A stretch of 64,000 nucleotides of DNA from Paradesulfitobacterium ferrireducens (lineage in GTDB: Bacteria > Bacillota > Desulfitobacteriia > Desulfitobacteriales > Desulfitobacteriaceae): the NCBI RefSeq assembly GCF_017310645.1, contig NZ_JAFLRH010000019.1:62001-126000 (forward strand). Direction: 5' to 3'. Position 1 is the stretch's first letter, and every line of letters begins with the position of its first letter. The notes below the pieces were generated by a model that was given only the letters and a program-made list of their open reading frames with translations, did no database searches and was not told where the DNA came from. Positions 6,987 to 15,890 of the stretch are shown here, piece by piece. The translations under genes were made by a program, and so were the position numbers.

Positions 6987-9683
6987 GTGGTCTCAATTAA
7001 GATAAACGGAAACCTTTACAACGTTCCCGCCGACTATACGATTTTGAAGGCGGCGGAGGAAAATGGGATCGACATTCCGACACTTTGTTATGAGGAAGGA
7101 TTGACGATTACCGGTGCTTGCCGCATGTGTGTGGTTGAGGTCAAGGGAGCCAGGAAACTGCTCGCGGCCTGCGCGACTCCTGTAACCGACGGCATGGAAG
7201 TGCAAACGGAGTCTGAGCGGGTGGTTTCGGCCCGCCGCGATATCTTACGGCTGCTTATCGCCAACCATGACCTAAGGTGCCTGACCTGTGAACGCAACGG
7301 GGACTGCAGGCTGCAGGACTACTGTTACCGTTATCAGGTGGAAGACACCCCTTATAAGGGCGCCAAAAAGGAATACCCCATTGACACTGACAACCATTTC
7401 TTTATCAGAGACTATAGCAAATGCATTAAATGCGGCAAGTGCGTTTTGATCTGTGCGGAAGTAAACGGCGCTCATGTCTATGATTTTATGGAAAGGGGCT
7501 TTGATACCAAAGTTACCTCGGCCTTTGATGACAATCTCCAGGAGACAACTTGTACCGCCTGCGGTATGTGCGTTAATGTCTGTCCAGTGGGCGCCCTCGT
7601 AGAAAAATCGGTGCTCTGGCAAGGCCGGCCCTGGGAAGTCAAAAAGGTAACCACCACTTGCGGCTATTGCGGAGTCGGCTGCCAATTGAAGCTTAAAGTG
7701 AAGGACGACCGCATCATTGGGGTCGCTGCCGCTAAATCGGGTTCCAATCTAGGACACCTGTGTGCCAAGGGCCAGTTCGGCTGGGAATATGTTCAGTCCA
7801 ATGACCGCTTGACCGACCCCTTGATAAAGCGCAATGGAGTCTTCGAGAAGGTATCGTGGGATGAAGCGCTCACTTATGTCGCGAACCGGCTGAAGGCCAT
7901 TTGGCAGGAACATGGCGGCCAAGCCTTTGCGGGCTTAACTTCGGCTAAATGCACCAATGAAGAGAATTATCTCTTTCAGAAATTCATGCGCACGATTCTG
8001 AAGACCAATAATGTCGATCACTGCGCCCGTCTCTGACACAGCTCCACCGTTGCCGGTCTGGCAACAGCTTTTGGCAGTGGAGCCATGACGAACTCCATGA
8101 ATGAATTACTGAATACGGAAGTGATCTTCTTAATCGGCGCCAATACCACGGAAGCCCACCCGGTGACAGGCTACCGTATTAAACAGGCTGTCCGCAACGG
8201 ACGCAAGCTGATTGTGGCCGATCCGCGCAAAATTGAACTGGCCAAATATGCGGATATCTGGCTCAGGCAGAGACCCGGTACGGATATCGCCCTGATCAAC
8301 GGTCTGGCACATGTCATTTTAAGGGATGATTTATGGGATCGGAAGTTTGTCGCAGACCGCAGTGAAGGGTTTGATGAATGGCGTGAAATTGTGGAACAGT
8401 ATAACCCCAAGCGGGTGGAACAAATTACCGGAGTCAAGGCCGAACTTCTGGAAGAAGCTGCCCGCATGTTCGGCCAGGCCGAGCGGGCTTCGATTGTCTA
8501 TGCCATGGGCATAACCCAGCATATCTCCGGAACGCAAAATGTGCTCTCTCTGGCTAATCTAGCCATTTTAACCGGCAACGTGGGCAAAGAAGGTGCGGGA
8601 GTATACCCCCTGCGGGGCCAGAACAATGTGCAAGGTGCTTGTGATATGGGCGGTCTGCCCAATTATTACCCTGGATATCAGTTGGTCGAGTCCGAAGAAA
8701 GCCGGGAGAAATTCGCCAAGTTCTGGGGAGTTGAGTTACCTGAAAAAGTTGGGTTAACGGTCACGGACATGATGGATGCCGCTTATGCCGGGGAGATTAA
8801 AGCTATGTACATCATGGGCGAGAATCCCGTCCTGTCAGACCCTGACGCCAATCATGTGATTGAAGCCTTAAAGAACTTAGATTTTTTGGTGGTGCAAGAT
8901 ATTTTTATGACGGAAACCGCCGAACTGGCTGAGGTCGTCCTGCCGGGAGCAAGCTTTGCTGAAAAGACCGGTACCTTTACCAATACCGAGCGCAGGATTC
9001 AGCGGGTAAGGCAGGCCATCTCCCTGCGGGGAAATTCTAAGCCCGACTCAGAGATTATTGTGGCTTTGGCTAATAAAATGGGCCACGCCTGGTCTTATCC
9101 CAGGGGGCCGGTCGAGATCATGGAAGAAATCGCCCGCTGCACGCCATCCTATGCCGGGATTAGTTTTGACCGGCTCGAGACGAGAGGTATCCAGTGGCCC
9201 TGCCCGAGTCCGGATCACCCGGGAACTCCTTTCCTCCATAAAGACACGTTTACCAGAGGCAAAGGCAAGTTCCACGCGGTCCACTATATGCCCGCGGCGG
9301 AGGAGCCGGATGAGGAGTACCCCCTGTTGTTAACCACCGGCCGCAATCTGTATCAGTTTCACACGGGCAGCATGAGCCGTCGTTCCAAGTTAGAACGGAT
9401 GCGCCCGGAAGAATTGATGATGATTCATCCTAATACGGCCCGGGAATATAAGCTGAAAGACAAGGACTATGTCCAAGTAGAATCCAGAAGAGGGGAAGTT
9501 CAAACCAAAATCCAGGTAACAGACCACATCCCGCCGGGGATGGTCTTCTTAACCTTCCACTATAAAGAAACTCCTACCAATCGTCTGACCATCAATGCCA
9601 CCGACCCGGTCAGCAATATCCCTGAGCTTAAAATCTGCGGGGTTAGGATCAAGAAAATCAAACCGTCTCTAATTTCTAAATAA
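6987..9683 (+). CDS. fdhA: Formate dehydrogenase catalytic subunit, selenoprotein (Sec at UGA 8034-8036)
   Basis: The single frame 6987-9683 contains one TGA at 8034-8036 in the context VDHCARL-U-HSSTVAGLA, exactly where formate dehydrogenases carry the selenocysteine (or cysteine) that ligates Mo/W. A SECIS hairpin follows at 8041-8083. Read through, the product has 898 residues with Sec350. Domains: NuoG-like [2Fe-2S] ferredoxin (cysteines from residue 34, GACRMCVVE), a His/Cys [4Fe-4S] motif (CLTCERNGDCRLQDYC), a 2x[4Fe-4S] ferredoxin (CIKCGKCVLIC, CTACGMCVNVCPVGAL), the catalytic [4Fe-4S] site CGYCGVGC (about 225), the bis-MGD molybdopterin core, and a C-terminal molydopterin-binding domain (TTGRNLYQFHTGSMSRR). 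GTG 6987 follows AGGAGC. It oxidises formate to CO2, or the reverse, and exchanges electrons with the NuoE/NuoF-like subunits. Confidence 0.95.
8041..8083 (+). promoter_or_regulatory. Bacterial SECIS element in fdhA
   Basis: Directly after the UGA, GCTCCAC (8041-8047) pairs with GTGGAGC (8077-8083). Inside it GTTGCC (8049-8054) pairs with GGCAAC (8060-8065), closing the pentaloop GGTCT (8055-8059). The GGUCU apical loop about 18 bases after UGA matches the E. coli fdhF-type SelB recognition hairpin, so the UGA is decoded as selenocysteine. Confidence 0.92.
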
Positions 9684-9724
9684 CTGCTCACACTCAATTT
9701 GACGCAGGAGGAAAAGAAAAAGCA

Positions 9725-11518
9725 ATGGGTGGGTATACCGGAAAGATCCTGCGGGTTAATTTAACGGAAAAATCTATTAAAACTGAGCCGCTGAATCCGG
9801 AGCTGGACCGCAAATATTTGGGCGGGCGCGGGCTGGCCGGCAAGATGTTTACCGATGAAGTTGCGGCCGAGGTAGACGCCTTCTCGCCTGAGAATAAAGT
9901 GTTTATTGCGGCCGGAACCCTGACGGGAACCAAGGCTCCTTCCTCCGGGCGCTTCATGGTGGTGACGAAATCCCCGCTCAATGGCACCTTAACCACTTCG
10001 AATTCCGGCGGGTACTGGGGCCCCCAATTAAAGTTCGCCGGGTATGACATGATTGTTGTGGAAGGAAAGGCTCTTGCGCCCGTGTATCTCTCCATCCATG
10101 ATGACCAGGTTGAAATCAAGGATGCGGCCCATCTCTGGGGCAAAGACGTCTACGAGACGACCTCAATCCTTAAAGCGGAGTTCGGGAATGATACGGCCAA
10201 GGTGTTGACGATCGGGCCTGCCGGTGAAAACCTTTCCCTGATGGCCTCGGTGATGAACGACCTCTACCGGGCAGCCGGGCGGACCGGGGTTGGGGCGGTG
10301 CTGGGGTCTAAACATTTGAAGGCTATTATCGTCCGGGGCACGAACAAACTAGAGCCTGCTAACCCGGGTGCCGTAAAGGCCGTTCTGACCGATATCCTTA
10401 ATAAAATCCAGGAAAACCCCGTAACCGGCCAAGGGCTCCCGGCCTATGGCACCGCCATCTTGGTCAATGTGATGAACGAAAACGGAGTCTATCCGGTGAA
10501 CAATTTCCAACAATCCTATAACCCCCATGCCGATGAAACCAGCGGGGAAACCATGTCGGAGAAGTACCTGGTCAAGAGGGAATCCTGCTACCGCTGTCCG
10601 ATTGCCTGCGGCCGCTATTGCAATTGGGATGAAGGAGAAGGCGGGGGGCCGGAGTATGCGACTATTGGAGTATTCGGTTCCAACTGCGGCGTTCAGGACT
10701 ATGATGCCATTCATCAGGCCAATGATTGGTGCAACAAGCTCGGCTTAGACACGATTTCCGTGGGGGCTACCATTGCGGCCGGGATGGAACTATACCAGCG
10801 CGGCTACATCAAGCCTGACGAACTTGAAGGCACTCCCTTGGAATTCGGCCATGCGCAAGGAATGCTTGAATGGATTCGCAAAATAGCCTATCAGGAAGGC
10901 CTGGGAGCCAAAATGGCTTTAGGGTCTTACCGCTTCGCGGAAAGTTATGGAGCGGTAGAACTCTCAATGAGCGTCAAAAAGCAAGAACTCCCTGCTTATG
11001 ACCCACGCGGTGTTCAAGGCCAGGGGTTAGCATATGCTACCAGTAACCGGGGCGGCTGTCATGTCCGGGGGTATGTTATTTCCCCTGAAATTCTGGGAGT
11101 GGGCGAGAAAATCGATCGCTTCAGCACCGAAGGAAAAGCCAAATGGGTTAAGCATACCCAAGATCTAACTGCTGTCATAGACTCTTTAGGCCTATGCTTT
11201 TTTTCTTCCTTCGCTTTAGGATTATCCGATTACAGGCAGTTGGTTAATGCCATCACAGGTTTTAAGTACACGGATGAAGAACTTCTGGCCTGCGGCGAGC
11301 GGATTTGGAATAACGAGCGTCTCCATAATTTAAGGGTAGGGTACTCGAAAGCAGATGATACGTTACCCAAACGCTTGCTGAATGAACCAATTCCGGATGG
11401 CCCCTCCAAAGGGAATGTTCATCATCTGGATGAGCTGCTGCCGGAATATTACACGGTGAGAGGTTGGGATCCGGAGGGAGTCCCTACATCTGAACAGTTA
11501 AGCGCATTAGGGATGTAA
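9725..11518 (+). CDS. Aldehyde:ferredoxin oxidoreductase (AOR family, tungsten-type)
   Basis: 597 residues from ATG 9725 after GCAGGAGGAAAAG. The N-terminal domain has the tungstopterin-binding pattern (YLGGRGLAGKMF, SSGRFMVVTKSP, AGRTGVGAVLGSKHLKAI). The [4Fe-4S] cysteines are CYRCPIACGRYC near residue 288 plus a distal cysteine in DSLGLCFFSS. AOR enzymes interconvert aldehydes and carboxylic acids with ferredoxin. The gene starts 41 bases after fdhA with no terminator between them, so it is probably co-transcribed with the formate dehydrogenase; both need the same pterin cofactor made by genes at the end of the window. The aldehyde substrate cannot be told from sequence. Confidence 0.92.
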   Translation: MGGYTGKILRVNLTEKSIKTEPLNPELDRKYLGGRGLAGKMFTDEVAAEVDAFSPENKVFIAAGTLTGTKAPSSGRFMVVTKSPLNGTLTTSNSGGYWGPQLKFAGYDMIVVEGKALAPVYLSIHDDQVEIKDAAHLWGKDVYETTSILKAEFGNDTAKVLTIGPAGENLSLMASVMNDLYRAAGRTGVGAVLGSKHLKAIIVRGTNKLEPANPGAVKAVLTDILNKIQENPVTGQGLPAYGTAILVNVMNENGVYPVNNFQQSYNPHADETSGETMSEKYLVKRESCYRCPIACGRYCNWDEGEGGGPEYATIGVFGSNCGVQDYDAIHQANDWCNKLGLDTISVGATIAAGMELYQRGYIKPDELEGTPLEFGHAQGMLEWIRKIAYQEGLGAKMALGSYRFAESYGAVELSMSVKKQELPAYDPRGVQGQGLAYATSNRGGCHVRGYVISPEILGVGEKIDRFSTEGKAKWVKHTQDLTAVIDSLGLCFFSSFALGLSDYRQLVNAITGFKYTDEELLACGERIWNNERLHNLRVGYSKADDTLPKRLLNEPIPDGPSKGNVHHLDELLPEYYTVRGWDPEGVPTSEQLSALGM

Positions 11519-11574
11519 GAAATTATGCCAGCTTGAAAATCCGCGTTTGTTCTAAGCCTTTAGAAATCACGGAT

Positions 11575-11605
11575 AAAGACCGTACCGCTCACCGGTACGG
11601 TCTTT
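11575..11605. terminator. Bidirectional terminator between AOR and htrA
   Basis: A perfect 12-base stem, AAAGACCGTACC (11575-11586) and GGTACGGTCTTT (11594-11605), with a 7-base loop. Because the arms begin in AAA and end in TTT it can serve the two convergent genes. Confidence 0.8.
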
Positions 11606-11624
11606 GGTGTCCTGAGAGAATAAA

Positions 11625-12956
11625 TCATCTCTGGTTTGAAGTAATTTCTCCCAGGGTTACGTCGACTTCGTGGGTTTGTCCATCGCGTACAAAGGTAACC
11701 TTTACTTTGTCCCCGACATTATACTTGTAGAGTTCACGCACCAAATCAGAGGAATTTTGTACTTGTCCGTCATTGATCTTCGTAATCACATCCCCTTTGG
11801 CGATACCGGCTTTGGCCGCGGGACCGTTAGCGACAACATCAATAATATAGGCTCCAAGCGGTTTATTGTTCGCCTGAGCGTAACTGAGGTACTCATCATT
11901 GACGCTCACCAATAAGGCCGGGTGCTTGGCTACTCCGGAATTAATCAATTGCTGAATAGTCGGCATCGCATCAGACATCGGAATGGCAAAGCCCATGCCC
12001 TCAAAGCCTTGCAACGCATATTTGGCCGAGGTAATTCCAATCACCTGACCTTGGTAATTTACCAGCGGCCCGCCGCTATTGCCGGGGTTAATGGCAGCAT
12101 CGGTCTGGATAAGGTTAAAACTGGATTCTCCTTGAAGATTCAGCGTGCGGTTGGTGGCGGAGACAACCCCGGTGGTTACCGAGCGGGCAAAATTATTGCC
12201 GCCAGGGTTGCCGATAGCAACCACCGGTTCCCCGACAACCAGTTTTGAGGAATCCCCCAGGCTTACCGCCGTCAGGTTGGACGTATCCGCAATCTGCAGC
12301 ACTGCCAAATCAGTACGTGCATCCGCCCCGACCAGCTTGGCGTCAAGGTTGCGCCCGTCACTTAAGCTGACGGTAATTTTTTGCGCTCCTTCAATCACAT
12401 GGTTGTTAGTGACGATGTACCCTTTTTTTGCATCAATGATAAATCCGGAGCCGCTTCCGGCTTCTTGAAGCCCGGAATTCCCGGCAAAGCCTCTGCTGGT
12501 CTGAAAATTAGATACTCCCACCACCGCAGGGCCAACCGCTTTGGCAATTTCCGCAACCGGGAAATTAGCGGCGCCGGAGGCGGCAGAGGAAACGGGGAGG
12601 ACCGGCTTTGTGCTGCCCAAGGTTGAGGAAAGAGCGGCATTGCCAGAGTTGGGGTAGATATGGGGGATGGCGGCAACGGTAGTGAGGCTGCCAACGATGG
12701 CGCTGACTAAGCTGATGCCTGCAATGGCAACGAATTTCCTCATGCGTTTTTTGGAGGTTGAGGGGTTAGCAATCACAGTTTGCTTCAAATGATGTGCAGG
12801 GTTACCGGCAGCATCTTCAGCAGAGTTAATCACTGCATTTTCTGCAACAATCCCGGTAGATTCTGATTCTTCACTAGCGGGAAATGTCCCCCTTTCTTCA
12901 GCTTGAGGATTGTTAAGTTCCAGTGTTTTATTGTTCTCAGGAATTTGCTCGTTCAT
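11625..12956 (-). CDS. htrA: HtrA/DegP-like membrane-anchored serine protease
   Basis: 443 residues from ATG 12956 on the minus strand, chosen because AAGGAGG lies 6 bases before it; a start 24 bases further upstream lacks such a site. An acidic cytoplasmic N-terminus (about 60 residues, NEQIPENNKTLELNN) precedes one membrane anchor (FVAIAGISLVSAIVGSL). The trypsin-like domain shows the triad His in VTNNHVIEGA, Asp in ARTDLAVLQ and Ser in NPGNSGGPL. A C-terminal PDZ domain (GPAAKAGIAKGDVITKI) follows. HtrA proteins degrade or refold damaged exported proteins at the outer face of the membrane. The promoter region carries a period-11 repeat also found before the adjacent two-component genes, suggesting envelope-stress control. 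Confidence 0.94.
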   Translation of the reverse strand: MNEQIPENNKTLELNNPQAEERGTFPASEESESTGIVAENAVINSAEDAAGNPAHHLKQTVIANPSTSKKRMRKFVAIAGISLVSAIVGSLTTVAAIPHIYPNSGNAALSSTLGSTKPVLPVSSAASGAANFPVAEIAKAVGPAVVGVSNFQTSRGFAGNSGLQEAGSGSGFIIDAKKGYIVTNNHVIEGAQKITVSLSDGRNLDAKLVGADARTDLAVLQIADTSNLTAVSLGDSSKLVVGEPVVAIGNPGGNNFARSVTTGVVSATNRTLNLQGESSFNLIQTDAAINPGNSGGPLVNYQGQVIGITSAKYALQGFEGMGFAIPMSDAMPTIQQLINSGVAKHPALLVSVNDEYLSYAQANNKPLGAYIIDVVANGPAAKAGIAKGDVITKINDGQVQNSSDLVRELYKYNVGDKVKVTFVRDGQTHEVDVTLGEITSNQR

Positions 12957-13017
12957 AGTCTTCCCTCCTTTATGTGACATAGTATAAAACTTAAAACTGA
13001 ACTGAAATTGATAGATT

Positions 13018-13034
13018 GCTGAAAGATAGCTGAA
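13018..13034. promoter_or_regulatory. Period-11 direct repeat upstream of htrA (response-regulator site candidate)
   Basis: GCTGAA-AGATA-GCTGAA places two identical hexamers exactly 11 bases apart, 62 bases before the htrA start. The same TTCAGN/NCTGAA period-11 arrangement occurs before the response regulator, galE and the GT39 gene. OmpR/PhoB-family regulators bind such tandem repeats; assigning this one to the regulator at 15204 is an inference. Confidence 0.5.
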
Positions 13035-13037
13035 TTT

Positions 13038-13166
13038 TTGCGGGAGAAGAGTTTCGGCCCGGGTTCAGGCGGCAGGCCCGGGGAAAGGTCGGGCAGGGAT
13101 CCGTTTGGGGGCCATATGGGCGGAATGCCTGGGGAAAAGGCCAAGAATTTTAAGGGATCGCTCATA
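13038..13166 (+). pseudogene. N-terminal remnant of an ABC exporter
   Basis: Read from TTG 13038, the frame gives a Gly/Pro/Arg-rich start followed by GGMPGEKAKNFKGSLIRL, the kind of N-terminus seen in Firmicute MsbA/LmrA-like exporters just before their first membrane helix. The similarity ends near 13166 and the rest of the gene is missing; the downstream bases belong to the convergent ferric-reductase-like gene. It is probably a deletion scar: the exporter would once have been divergent from htrA behind the same regulatory repeats. Confidence 0.45.
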
Positions 13167-13178
13167 CGGCTTCACGAT

Positions 13179-13736
13179 TCAGGAATGAGGAGCCGTATTG
13201 GTCTTGGGAGCACGGACCAACGCAACTCGAATTCCCGTGAGAATTAAGACGATAAGGACTGAAATCAGGTACATCCATCCAAGAGTACCGGTATCCGTTC
13301 CCACGAAATAGCCGTGGATGAATGACATCACAAAAACCGGATAGGATAACAGATGCATCAAGTGCCATACCTTGCGTGCAAGCAAATGGCGAATATCGGA
13401 CGTGAAGATGATGAGGAGCAGGCTATAGGCTGCAAGAGTACCGAGCCCATTGAGAATCGGAGAGTGTTGGGCTGTAAAAGGAACGAGAACCTCGCTCCAG
13501 GAGAACGGCATGTAGGGGTCAATCACAGTGATGATTCCGTGCAATATTCCCAGGAGCATACCGGTATTCGTGAAAAAGGTGTGTACTTCAAAGGCATCGG
13601 CTTTGCGGGCTGCGTTCCACCAGGGGAAGGTGTAAATCAGCCCGAGGCTTATGCCTATTGTTATTAAGACATAAGACACGATGCCCAGGGTTCGGATCAA
13701 CTGCCACAGCGGCAGGCTTAGGATGAACTGCGCCAT
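13179..13736 (-). CDS. Ferric-reductase-like transmembrane protein
   Basis: 185 residues with about five to six membrane helices. Conserved histidines in paired helices (FEVHTFF, GILHGII, KVWHLMHLLSYPVFVMSFIHGY) are typical of the heme-binding ferric reductase-like transmembrane domain (FRE/MsrQ group). Such proteins carry electrons across the membrane on two hemes to an outside acceptor. It overlaps the upstream ApbE gene by 19 bases, so the two are translationally coupled, and ApbE-type flavin transfer is often linked to these membrane modules. No flavin- or NAD-binding extension is present in this protein, so a partner is required. Confidence 0.82.
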   Translation of the reverse strand: MAQFILSLPLWQLIRTLGIVSYVLITIGISLGLIYTFPWWNAARKADAFEVHTFFTNTGMLLGILHGIITVIDPYMPFSWSEVLVPFTAQHSPILNGLGTLAAYSLLLIIFTSDIRHLLARKVWHLMHLLSYPVFVMSFIHGYFVGTDTGTLGWMYLISVLIVLILTGIRVALVRAPKTNTAPHS

Positions 13737-14734
13737 TTATAACATCTCCTCTCCTCGGTAAATACGAAAGCCTCATACCCGGTTGTCCAGCGGCTGAATA
13801 AATCCAGACCTTGTTCCCGGCCCAGAATGCAGATCACTTTGGCCCAGATTTCGCATGCCACCACATCATTGCCGCTGACGGTGCACTGAACGACATCGCT
13901 TGTGCTTGGAGCCATGGTGCGCGGGTCAATTAAATGGTGCATTTTGCCTTGCTTGCTTGCCCAGGTGCGTCCGAGTTTGCTGGAGGTAGCCACTGCCCCA
14001 TCGCTTAATGACAGTATTCCGATTTCGTCCTCCGGGGCCCAGGGGTTTTCGATTCCGATAAGCCAGGGATCGGCATCAGCTCCTGAGTTTCCCCAGACCG
14101 TCAGATCGCCGCCGGCGTTGATCAGTCCCCGTTCAAACCCGAGACGGCCGTGCAATTGCTCGGCCAAACCCTTGACCGCCCAGCTTTTGGCGATTCCGCC
14201 TAAATCTATCTCCGTCTGAACTGGGATTTGCACTGATTTGGATAAAAGGTCAATCTGGATCTTCTGTTTCCGCCGAGGAAGAGTGCTGCTCAGTACTCTA
14301 TCCTGAAATGCGGCTTGTCCGGCTTTATTTTTGTTCTGGATGATCGCGATGTCCGGAGCAAGCTCCCACTGCTCCCTCTCTTTCACGATCTCATAGGACT
14401 CGTTATACCCTGAATCCTGTAAGGCTTTGCCGATCAACGGATCAAAAATCCCTTGCGTCAGTTGATGATATTTTTCTGCCAGGAGCAGGATTTCGAGCAT
14501 TGGGGCTGAAACCGTCGAACGCCGGCCTGGGAAGCGATTCAGCCGGCTTAATTCGCTTTGCGGGCGAAAGCGGCTGAAGCTCATCTCTACCTGCTCGAAC
14601 CAGTCATGAGCCCGGCGTTCGATGCTTGGCACCTGTTCTTTTTGTCCCCAGAAGGCAATTTCTACGGTGGTGTTCATTGCCTGAAAGATAATTTGCTGTA
14701 AAGTATTGTTCATCGGTTCGATTGCTTTAAGCAT
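13718..14734 (-). CDS. apbE: FAD:protein FMN transferase (ApbE family)
   Basis: 338 residues from ATG 14734 with AAGGAAG 10 bases upstream. The FAD-binding signatures are visible: IDLGGIAKSWAVKGLAEQL, GLINAGGDLTVWG and HHLIDPRTMAPS. ApbE covalently attaches FMN to Ser/Thr of exported redox proteins. Near the C-terminus the usual Mg-binding pattern AD...T reads VVACEIWAKVICILG, with Cys and Lys at the usual Asp and Thr positions. Some ApbE relatives carry an AE...AK pattern here, so this may be a subfamily trait rather than loss of function. The gene sits between a small membrane protein and the ferric-reductase-like gene; no obvious FMN-acceptor motif protein is in the window. Confidence 0.88.
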   Translation of the reverse strand: MLKAIEPMNNTLQQIIFQAMNTTVEIAFWGQKEQVPSIERRAHDWFEQVEMSFSRFRPQSELSRLNRFPGRRSTVSAPMLEILLLAEKYHQLTQGIFDPLIGKALQDSGYNESYEIVKEREQWELAPDIAIIQNKNKAGQAAFQDRVLSSTLPRRKQKIQIDLLSKSVQIPVQTEIDLGGIAKSWAVKGLAEQLHGRLGFERGLINAGGDLTVWGNSGADADPWLIGIENPWAPEDEIGILSLSDGAVATSSKLGRTWASKQGKMHHLIDPRTMAPSTSDVVQCTVSGNDVVACEIWAKVICILGREQGLDLFSRWTTGYEAFVFTEERRCYKWRSSS

Positions 14735-14758
14735 GTTCTGAGCTTCCTTTGTGTGAGG

Positions 14759-15034
14759 TTAGGAACGCCTGGTTTTCGAGTGGTAGCGCGGTGCGGTTTG
14801 ACCTTGATGATCATTCGTATTTGGGGATTGATTGAATGAATTGTCAGGAGAAGTAGGGTCGGATGCCATTGGGTTTTGGGGTTCTGTGATACTTGCTTGG
14901 CTGTTTGAAAATGATGCTGCATTAAGGTAAGCCTGTTGAAATTCAGGGCTTGTTCTAATAGTATTGAAGAAAACAGTGATACCGATGGCACCTACAATCC
15001 CGACTTTCCATTTCAACAGTTTAATCTTTTTCAT
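14759..15034 (-). CDS. Small single-span membrane protein, unknown function
   Basis: 91 residues from ATG 15034, which has GCGGAGG about 10 bases upstream; a longer reading from 15067 would place that ribosome site inside the gene. Residues 1-25 are a Lys-rich start (MKKIKLLKWK) and one hydrophobic segment (VGIVGAIGITVFF), a signal anchor or uncleaved signal peptide. The remaining 65 residues are polar, rich in Ser, Asn, Gln and Pro, and look disordered outside the membrane. It is first in the minus-strand run with apbE and the ferric-reductase-like gene, so it may belong to that redox module. No family recognised. Confidence 0.7.
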   Translation of the reverse strand: MKKIKLLKWKVGIVGAIGITVFFNTIRTSPEFQQAYLNAASFSNSQASITEPQNPMASDPTSPDNSFNQSPNTNDHQGQTAPRYHSKTRRS

Positions 15035-15111
15035 TAATCTTGTACCTCCGCTTGATAAAATCGGCAACGAATTTATTATCGCTTGTGAAACTGAGCCGGC
15101 ATTGAGTGTTA

Positions 15112-15162
15112 CCTGAAGAAATGCTGAATATTTTTATGAAATTTATTCAATCTCTTTTCAGT
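15112..15162. promoter_or_regulatory. Two opposed period-11 repeats between the small membrane gene and the response regulator
   Basis: CCTGAA-GAAAT-GCTGAA (15112-15128) and, in the opposite orientation, TTCAAT-CTCTT-TTCAGT (15146-15162) each place hexamers 11 bases apart. The pair sits in the divergent promoter region, one facing each gene. Placement upstream of the regulator's own gene suggests autoregulation, which is common in OmpR-family systems. Confidence 0.5.
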
Positions 15163-15203
15163 TGAATCGTGCATAATAAAGATAAAGGTTTAAGGGGGCG
15201 GGC

Positions 15204-15890
15204 TTGTTGCAGAAACTTAAGGGAATTAAAATCTTGCTCGTGGATGATGAACCGAATATTTTAGAGTTTTTAGAGATGGGCCTTCTAAATGAGGGATTCG
15301 AGGTGCAAAAGGCCCAGGACGGGATGACTGCGGTTACGATGGCCAAGCAGTTCCAGCCCCATATCGCGGTTCTTGATGTCATGATGCCGGGTATGGACGG
15401 ATTTGAAGTGTGCCGCATGCTTAAAAAAACGGGCAACATTGCCATTATCATGCTCACGGCTAAAGATGAGGTGGAAGACCGGGTGAAAGGACTGACCCTT
15501 GGGGCTGACGATTACATGGCCAAACCGTTTAGCTTTGAGGAATTGCTGGCCCGCATTCAGGCCCGGATTCGCAATCAATTCCCCAACCTGATGGGGGAGG
15601 CGGTGATCGGACCTTTCTGCATTGATGACCGGCGCAAAGAGATTCAGTATGATGACCGAGTTTTGGAGCTTTCTCCAACGGAATACGAGCTGCTTAAATT
15701 TATGGTGTTCAATCAAGGAATGGTTCTGAGCAAAACCATGATTCTGGATAAAGTCTGGGGTTATGATTTCGTAGGGGATGAGAATATCGTGGAGGTGTAC
15801 ATCCGCTCCCTGCGGGATAAGTTAAATGACAAAGAACATCGCCTGATCCGCACCTTGCGCGGGTCGGGCTACCGGGTCGATTTATCATGA
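15204..15890 (+). CDS. OmpR/PhoB-family response regulator
   Basis: 228 residues from TTG 15204 (TTG 15207 is an alternative), preceded by AAGGGGGCGGG. The receiver domain has the acidic pocket DDE near the start, phospho-acceptor Asp58 in VLDVMMPGMDG, Thr in MLTAKDE and Lys in DDYMAKPFS. The C-terminal winged helix shows LSPTEYELLKFM and the recognition-helix region VEVYIRSLRDKL. It overlaps the sensor kinase gene (ATGA), the classic arrangement of a cognate pair. Likely targets are the neighbouring genes that carry period-11 repeats (htrA, its own promoter, galE, the GT39 operon), an inference from motif placement. Confidence 0.95.
   Translation: MLQKLKGIKILLVDDEPNILEFLEMGLLNEGFEVQKAQDGMTAVTMAKQFQPHIAVLDVMMPGMDGFEVCRMLKKTGNIAIIMLTAKDEVEDRVKGLTLGADDYMAKPFSFEELLARIQARIRNQFPNLMGEAVIGPFCIDDRRKEIQYDDRVLELSPTEYELLKFMVFNQGMVLSKTMILDKVWGYDFVGDENIVEVYIRSLRDKLNDKEHRLIRTLRGSGYRVDLS

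Noticed and set aside
8034-8036. TGA as a nonsense mutation splitting the formate dehydrogenase gene
   Set aside because: Position matches the catalytic Sec site, flanking residues are perfect family matches and a GGTCT-loop SECIS hairpin follows, so it is a selenocysteine codon.
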